From an uncultured Lachnospiraceae bacterium (GTDB taxonomy: Bacteria; Bacillota_A; Clostridia; Lachnospirales; Lachnospiraceae): a stretch of 7,855 nucleotides of DNA. A program made the position numbers and the translations under genes. Under the pieces are notes generated by a model, which saw nothing but the letters and a program-made list of their open reading frames with translations, was not told the DNA's origin and ran no database searches. The stretch covers positions 1 through 7,855 of the forward strand of contig CADCIU010000079.1 of assembly GCA_902801585.1 (NCBI GenBank), written 5' to 3'. Below, piece after piece: positions 5,535 to 7,855 of the stretch (position 1 is the stretch's first letter; the number at the start of each line of letters is the position of its first letter).

Positions 5535-6131
5535 ATGGCACATCAGATTATTTTAAAAGAAGAAGTATATCAAAAGATCAAGGAAAAATGTCTTTCGTTT
5601 TATGGTGAAAAACGCAAAGACATTTTTGCAATGCAGCAGGAAATTATGGATTTTCCGGAAATACCGATGCATTACCCGTATCATCACTTTATCCTGCCGG
5701 CGGTCCTTCTGACCGCAGCTGATGTGTGTGCAGGACAGTCCGAAGAGACGCTTCGCGCACAGCTTGAATCTGCAGAGGAAAGGGCCCGAAATGTTCTGGG
5801 CGGATTCTGCGGCTTTTACGGAACGTGCGGCGCGGCAGTCGGTGTAGGGATCTTTTTCAGTGTCTACTCAGATACAACTCCCGTGTCAAAAGACAGCTGG
5901 GCGATGTGCAACCGCGCGACAGCGGATGCACTGCATGCGATCTCAGAGGTGGAAGGTCCCCGCTGCTGCAAGCGTGTCTCCTTTCAGGCTCTGTATTCCG
6001 CTGCGGAATCAATGAAGAAAAACCTGAACATTGAAGTGACGGTGGATAACGATGTGATATGTCATTACAGTCATCGAAATCTGGATTGCAAGAGGACGGA
6101 ATGTCCGTTCTTTGGGGAGAGAGCTGAATGA
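5535..6131 (+). CDS. DUF5714 domain protein, stand-alone, Cys-rich
   Basis: A 198-residue soluble protein made up of a DUF5714 domain, a family of unknown function found mostly in anaerobic bacteria and archaea. Recognisable blocks: a His-rich segment HYPYHHFILPAVL (46-58); the glycine-rich core GTCGAAVGVGIFFS (96-109) with C98; GPRCCKR (141-147) with adjacent C144 and C145; and a C-terminal C176...N182-x-x-C185...C190PFF, which looks like a metal site. Eight cysteines in total (92, 98, 125, 144, 145, 176, 185, 190) suggest an Fe-S or other thiolate metal centre. In related clusters, as I recall, this domain follows or is fused to a radical SAM protein; here no radical SAM gene is present. 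The start at 5535 is supported by AGAGGA at 5525-5530. The stop overlaps the next start (ATGA at 6128-6131), so it is translationally coupled to the lipoyl protein. Confidence 0.85.
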   Translation: MAHQIILKEEVYQKIKEKCLSFYGEKRKDIFAMQQEIMDFPEIPMHYPYHHFILPAVLLTAADVCAGQSEETLRAQLESAEERARNVLGGFCGFYGTCGAAVGVGIFFSVYSDTTPVSKDSWAMCNRATADALHAISEVEGPRCCKRVSFQALYSAAESMKKNLNIEVTVDNDVICHYSHRNLDCKRTECPFFGERAE

Positions 6132-6433
6132 GAGTTCCCGTGACAACGCCGGAGGAGATCATGCCCAATAAAATCCCCGGGCTGGAGTGCGAGTGCCAGA
6201 ATCATCCGGTGGATCTGGCTCTTGAGCCGGCATTTATAACATGGCTGAGGAAGATCGGGGAACCGGTAAAGGAAGGAGAGCCGCTGATCGAAGGAGAATG
6301 TCAGAAACGGATCCTGACATTTCCCGCACCATGCAGCGGGATTCTTACAGAGATCGTGGTAGAAGACGGCAGTATGGCCTCTCCCGGTGAAGTTCTTGGA
6401 TATATTGAGACCTCGAATAATGAGAACAGTTAA
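6128..6433 (+). CDS. Free-standing lipoyl-carrier protein
   Basis: A 101-residue protein that is a single biotin/lipoyl-attachment domain. A short N-terminal lead (1-30, with C21 and C23) is followed by the half-barrel: WLRKIGEPVKEGEPLIEGE, then C58-Q59-K60-R61, then LTFPAPCSGILTEI, then VEDGSMASPGEVLGYIE. Against the usual E-T-D-K-A/V hairpin, K60 falls exactly on the modified lysine, with P66-A-P and G71 aligned too. The flanking residues are unusual: Cys and Gln replace Thr and Asp before the lysine, and Arg follows it. The lack of a biotin-type A-M-K-M motif and the presence of a cognate dihydrolipoyl dehydrogenase favour lipoylation. It is not attached to an E2 catalytic domain, so it resembles free carriers such as glycine-cleavage H protein in layout. 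GGGGAGAG at 6114-6121 serves its ATG. Confidence 0.85.
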   Translation: MRVPVTTPEEIMPNKIPGLECECQNHPVDLALEPAFITWLRKIGEPVKEGEPLIEGECQKRILTFPAPCSGILTEIVVEDGSMASPGEVLGYIETSNNENS

Positions 6434-7667
6434 TGCACATAGAACGGTCCGGGATTTTCTTGAGTATTTTGACATAGCTGAAGATGAGAAGGCAGCTGAG
6501 AAGTTCAGGGCCTGCTGCGATTACTGGGGGATCACGGATGCAGATCTGCATACCGCTATACAGAGGGCAGAGCGCTATCATCGCATAGCGCTTCTTTCCA
6601 TGCGCAGGATTCTCGGAATTTATCTACAGGAATGGATGGCGCCGTTTGACGCGGGGACCACGCGCCGCATTTATTACAATGTGCCGGGCACGGTTACCTT
6701 CATGTACTTTCTGAAGGAGCTGGCGGAACAGGAACTGCCGGCGCCTGTCTATGTCGGTTCTCCGGATTTTATCAGCATGGTCGTTTTATACGGGCTTTTC
6801 GGGAGAAAAGAGCGGATCGAGACAGGCAGCTGCAGACACTGCGCGGTGAATCTCATGCGCGCTGCATTAGTGGAGGATCCGTGCTATCCGGCCGCTGACG
6901 TGCAGGTATCTTTCGGCTTTACCTGCGACGAGGCGCCGAAGCTGGATCAGATGACGGAGCCGGCACGAAAAGACATGCTCAAAGTGCCGGTGTTAAACCC
7001 TGTGCGCAGCGAGCGGGCTGTCGGATATATCAAAAAACGGATGCAGGAAGTCCTTGCCGGGACACAGGAAAGATTCGGTCTTTCTTCACTGCGGCAGAGC
7101 GAGCGGGATAAGCTGTACCGCGCCTGCAAGAGCCAAAGATTTCTTCTCGCCGTGAAGGTGCATCAGATCATCGATCATGTGCGAAAGTGCGGTAAGTTCC
7201 GCATCACAAACAACGATATTGTATTTCTGGAATCGCTGCTGATTACTTCCTTTCAGTGCGGAACTGAACACCTGATCGAGGTTCTGACGGACCTATTTGA
7301 AGAGATCAAAAGTGACACTTCTAAAGAAGCGGCAACCGTCCGTCACAAGATGTGTGTGTACTACACGCCAATCTGCAATCCTGAATACGGAGAAATAATG
7401 GAAGAGAACGGGATCGCGCTTCTTGATCACACGGCCTTTTCAAACAGCGCGTTGGTCACGGGAAGCAGTGATCCGTGCGAAGACGCCGCGCTGGAGAACG
7501 CGGGCGACAAGGATGTATCCAGAAGAGTTTATTCGATCACGAATAAGGGGAGAGCATGCCTGGGGAACTGGCAGGTGACGCTGCGCAGTTATGCCGCGTC
7601 TATAGCGGAACTGGTCGATAAGATGGAGGAAACAGCAGGATTCACGGAAGTCTTTCAAAAGCTGTGA
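6420..7667 (+). CDS. 2-hydroxyacyl-CoA dehydratase/benzoyl-CoA reductase-type protein, probably C-terminally truncated
   Basis: A 415-residue member of the HgdB/FldB/BcrB superfamily, which reductively dehydrates or reduces acyl-CoAs using a Cys-ligated [4Fe-4S] centre per subunit. Matching blocks: GSCRHCAVNLMRAALVED (136-153, C138/C141), VSFGFTCDEAPKL (163-175, C169), the helical pattern ITNNDIVFLESLLITSFQ (262-279), and YYTPICNPEYGEIMEENG (314-331). Departures: the family's third cluster Cys, in a D-D-x-C-type motif, is replaced by DHTAF (336-340, A339). Only one subunit is encoded and no activator ATPase is visible. The C-terminus stops at EVFQKL, just where relatives continue into a K-F-C motif and about 60 more residues, so it is probably truncated. 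ATG 6420 overlaps the preceding gene by 14 bases. A GTG at 6387 would give 426 residues but has no ribosome site. Function may differ from dehydration. Confidence 0.72.
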   Translation: MRTVNAHRTVRDFLEYFDIAEDEKAAEKFRACCDYWGITDADLHTAIQRAERYHRIALLSMRRILGIYLQEWMAPFDAGTTRRIYYNVPGTVTFMYFLKELAEQELPAPVYVGSPDFISMVVLYGLFGRKERIETGSCRHCAVNLMRAALVEDPCYPAADVQVSFGFTCDEAPKLDQMTEPARKDMLKVPVLNPVRSERAVGYIKKRMQEVLAGTQERFGLSSLRQSERDKLYRACKSQRFLLAVKVHQIIDHVRKCGKFRITNNDIVFLESLLITSFQCGTEHLIEVLTDLFEEIKSDTSKEAATVRHKMCVYYTPICNPEYGEIMEENGIALLDHTAFSNSALVTGSSDPCEDAALENAGDKDVSRRVYSITNKGRACLGNWQVTLRSYAASIAELVDKMEETAGFTEVFQKL

Positions 7668-7792
7668 GTGGTCCTTAATATCGATTGGTTTGTGCTAAAC
7701 CAGCGTGAATACCTATATATTTTGGCAATAAAAATGCTTTACCACTTCCCTGAAATTGGGTGCAAAAGTGGGTGCAGATGAAAATGAAGGCC
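7668..7792. other. AT-rich tail region with a small hairpin and short direct repeat
   Basis: No gene is supported here. TGGTTT (7686-7691) pairs with AAACCA (7697-7702). TGGGTGCA occurs twice, at 7757-7764 and 7769-7776, with a 12-base period. A short plus-strand frame over the repeat encodes LKLGAKVGADENEGLE, reminiscent of the low-complexity tails of tyrosine integrases that end at tRNA attachment sites, but no integrase body is present. Composition changes abruptly relative to the gene ending at 7667. Confidence 0.4.
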
Positions 7793-7820
7793 TGGAAAGC
7801 CCCTCCTTTCCACGTTTTTT
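7793..7820 (+). terminator. Rho-independent terminator
   Basis: TGGAAAG (7793-7799) pairs exactly with CTTTCCA (7806-7812) around a 6-base loop, followed by CG and six T residues. It is the first good terminator after the seven-gene cluster and would end its transcript. It may originally have belonged to an integrase or other element gene. Confidence 0.65.
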
Positions 7821-7834
7821 GATTGAACGATCTA

Positions 7835-7855
7835 CTCCTAAGCGGTAGGTCGGGT
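7835..7855 (+). tRNA. 3' half of tRNA-Arg(CCU), cut by the window edge; likely attachment site
   Basis: CTCCTAA (7835-7841) is a canonical anticodon loop with U33, anticodon CCU (7837-7839) and purine 37. GCGGT (7842-7846) is the 3' side of an anticodon stem, AGGTC (7847-7851) a normal variable loop, and GGGT (7852-7855) the start of a T stem. The 5' half is absent: 7830-7834 (ATCTA) cannot form the full anticodon stem with GCGGT, and no acceptor or D arm lies upstream, only a terminator. A tRNA 3' fragment with foreign sequence on its 5' side is what tyrosine integrases leave at one end of an integrated element. The T arm and acceptor end would lie beyond the window. Confidence 0.65.

Noticed and set aside
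6387..6419. GTG start giving an 11-residue longer dehydratase-type protein
   Set aside because: No ribosome site, a 47-base overlap with the lipoyl gene, and the added residues are just the shifted frame of the lipoyl C-terminus. ATG 6420 is better.
7790..7855. A complete tRNA gene
   Set aside because: No D arm or 5' acceptor strand upstream; the 5' anticodon-stem side does not pair fully, and a terminator sits where the 5' half should be.
1..7855. CRISPR array or phage defence locus
   Set aside because: No regularly spaced repeats longer than the two 8-mers near 7760, and no nuclease or Cas motifs in any supported gene.

Overview
The window reads as genomic DNA of a gut-type anaerobic Bacillota, most likely Clostridia of the Lachnospiraceae kind. 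The indications are an IS1182-type element, purine-rich ribosome binding sites (aaggagg, gaaaggaa), Clostridia-like tRNA sequence, and oxygen-sensitive or anaerobic enzyme families. The family is an inference from protein style; no taxonomic marker gene is present.

Layout. (1) Positions 1-538 are visibly AT-richer and hold gene ends and remnants: the 3' end of an unrecognised CDS (stop at 113-115), a terminator-like hairpin, and short broken reading frames. (2) Positions 539-2422 hold an apparently intact IS1182-family insertion sequence. Its 541-aa DDE transposase is on the minus strand, with a 12-bp inverted repeat at the two ends and several hairpin terminators around it. (3) Positions 2423-2663 carry a perfect TTGACA -35 box with a plausible -10, followed by a leader with a two-part hairpin. 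(4) Positions 2664-7667 form a seven-gene, all-plus-strand cluster: an 81-aa conserved small protein, a 63-aa two-CxxC redox/zinc-ribbon protein (DVU_1557 type), a SAM methyltransferase (DVU_1556 type), a dihydrolipoyl dehydrogenase, a DUF5714 protein, a free-standing lipoyl-carrier protein, and a 2-hydroxyacyl-CoA dehydratase/benzoyl-CoA reductase-type protein that looks C-terminally truncated. (5) Positions 7668-7855 are AT-richer: a terminator, a short direct repeat, and at the edge the 3' half of a tRNA-Arg(CCU) without its 5' half. That is the signature of an attachment site left by an integrative element.

How the genes may work together. The cluster pairs a lipoyl carrier with its own dihydrolipoyl dehydrogenase, a methyltransferase, a small dithiol/metal protein, the Cys-rich DUF5714 protein and an Fe-S acyl-CoA dehydratase relative. 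The first three genes resemble a poorly characterised neighbourhood that I know from Desulfovibrio (around DVU1551-DVU1559) and from anaerobic Bacillota. The lipoyl protein plus dehydratase-like protein is, to my knowledge, an unusual addition. My inference is a carrier-bound (lipoyl-thiol) C1, acyl or sulfur transfer pathway; no substrate can be read from the sequence. The cluster is bracketed by mobile DNA: the IS upstream and the tRNA attachment remnant downstream. Its last gene ends just before a conserved motif, so it may have been cut by a recombination event.
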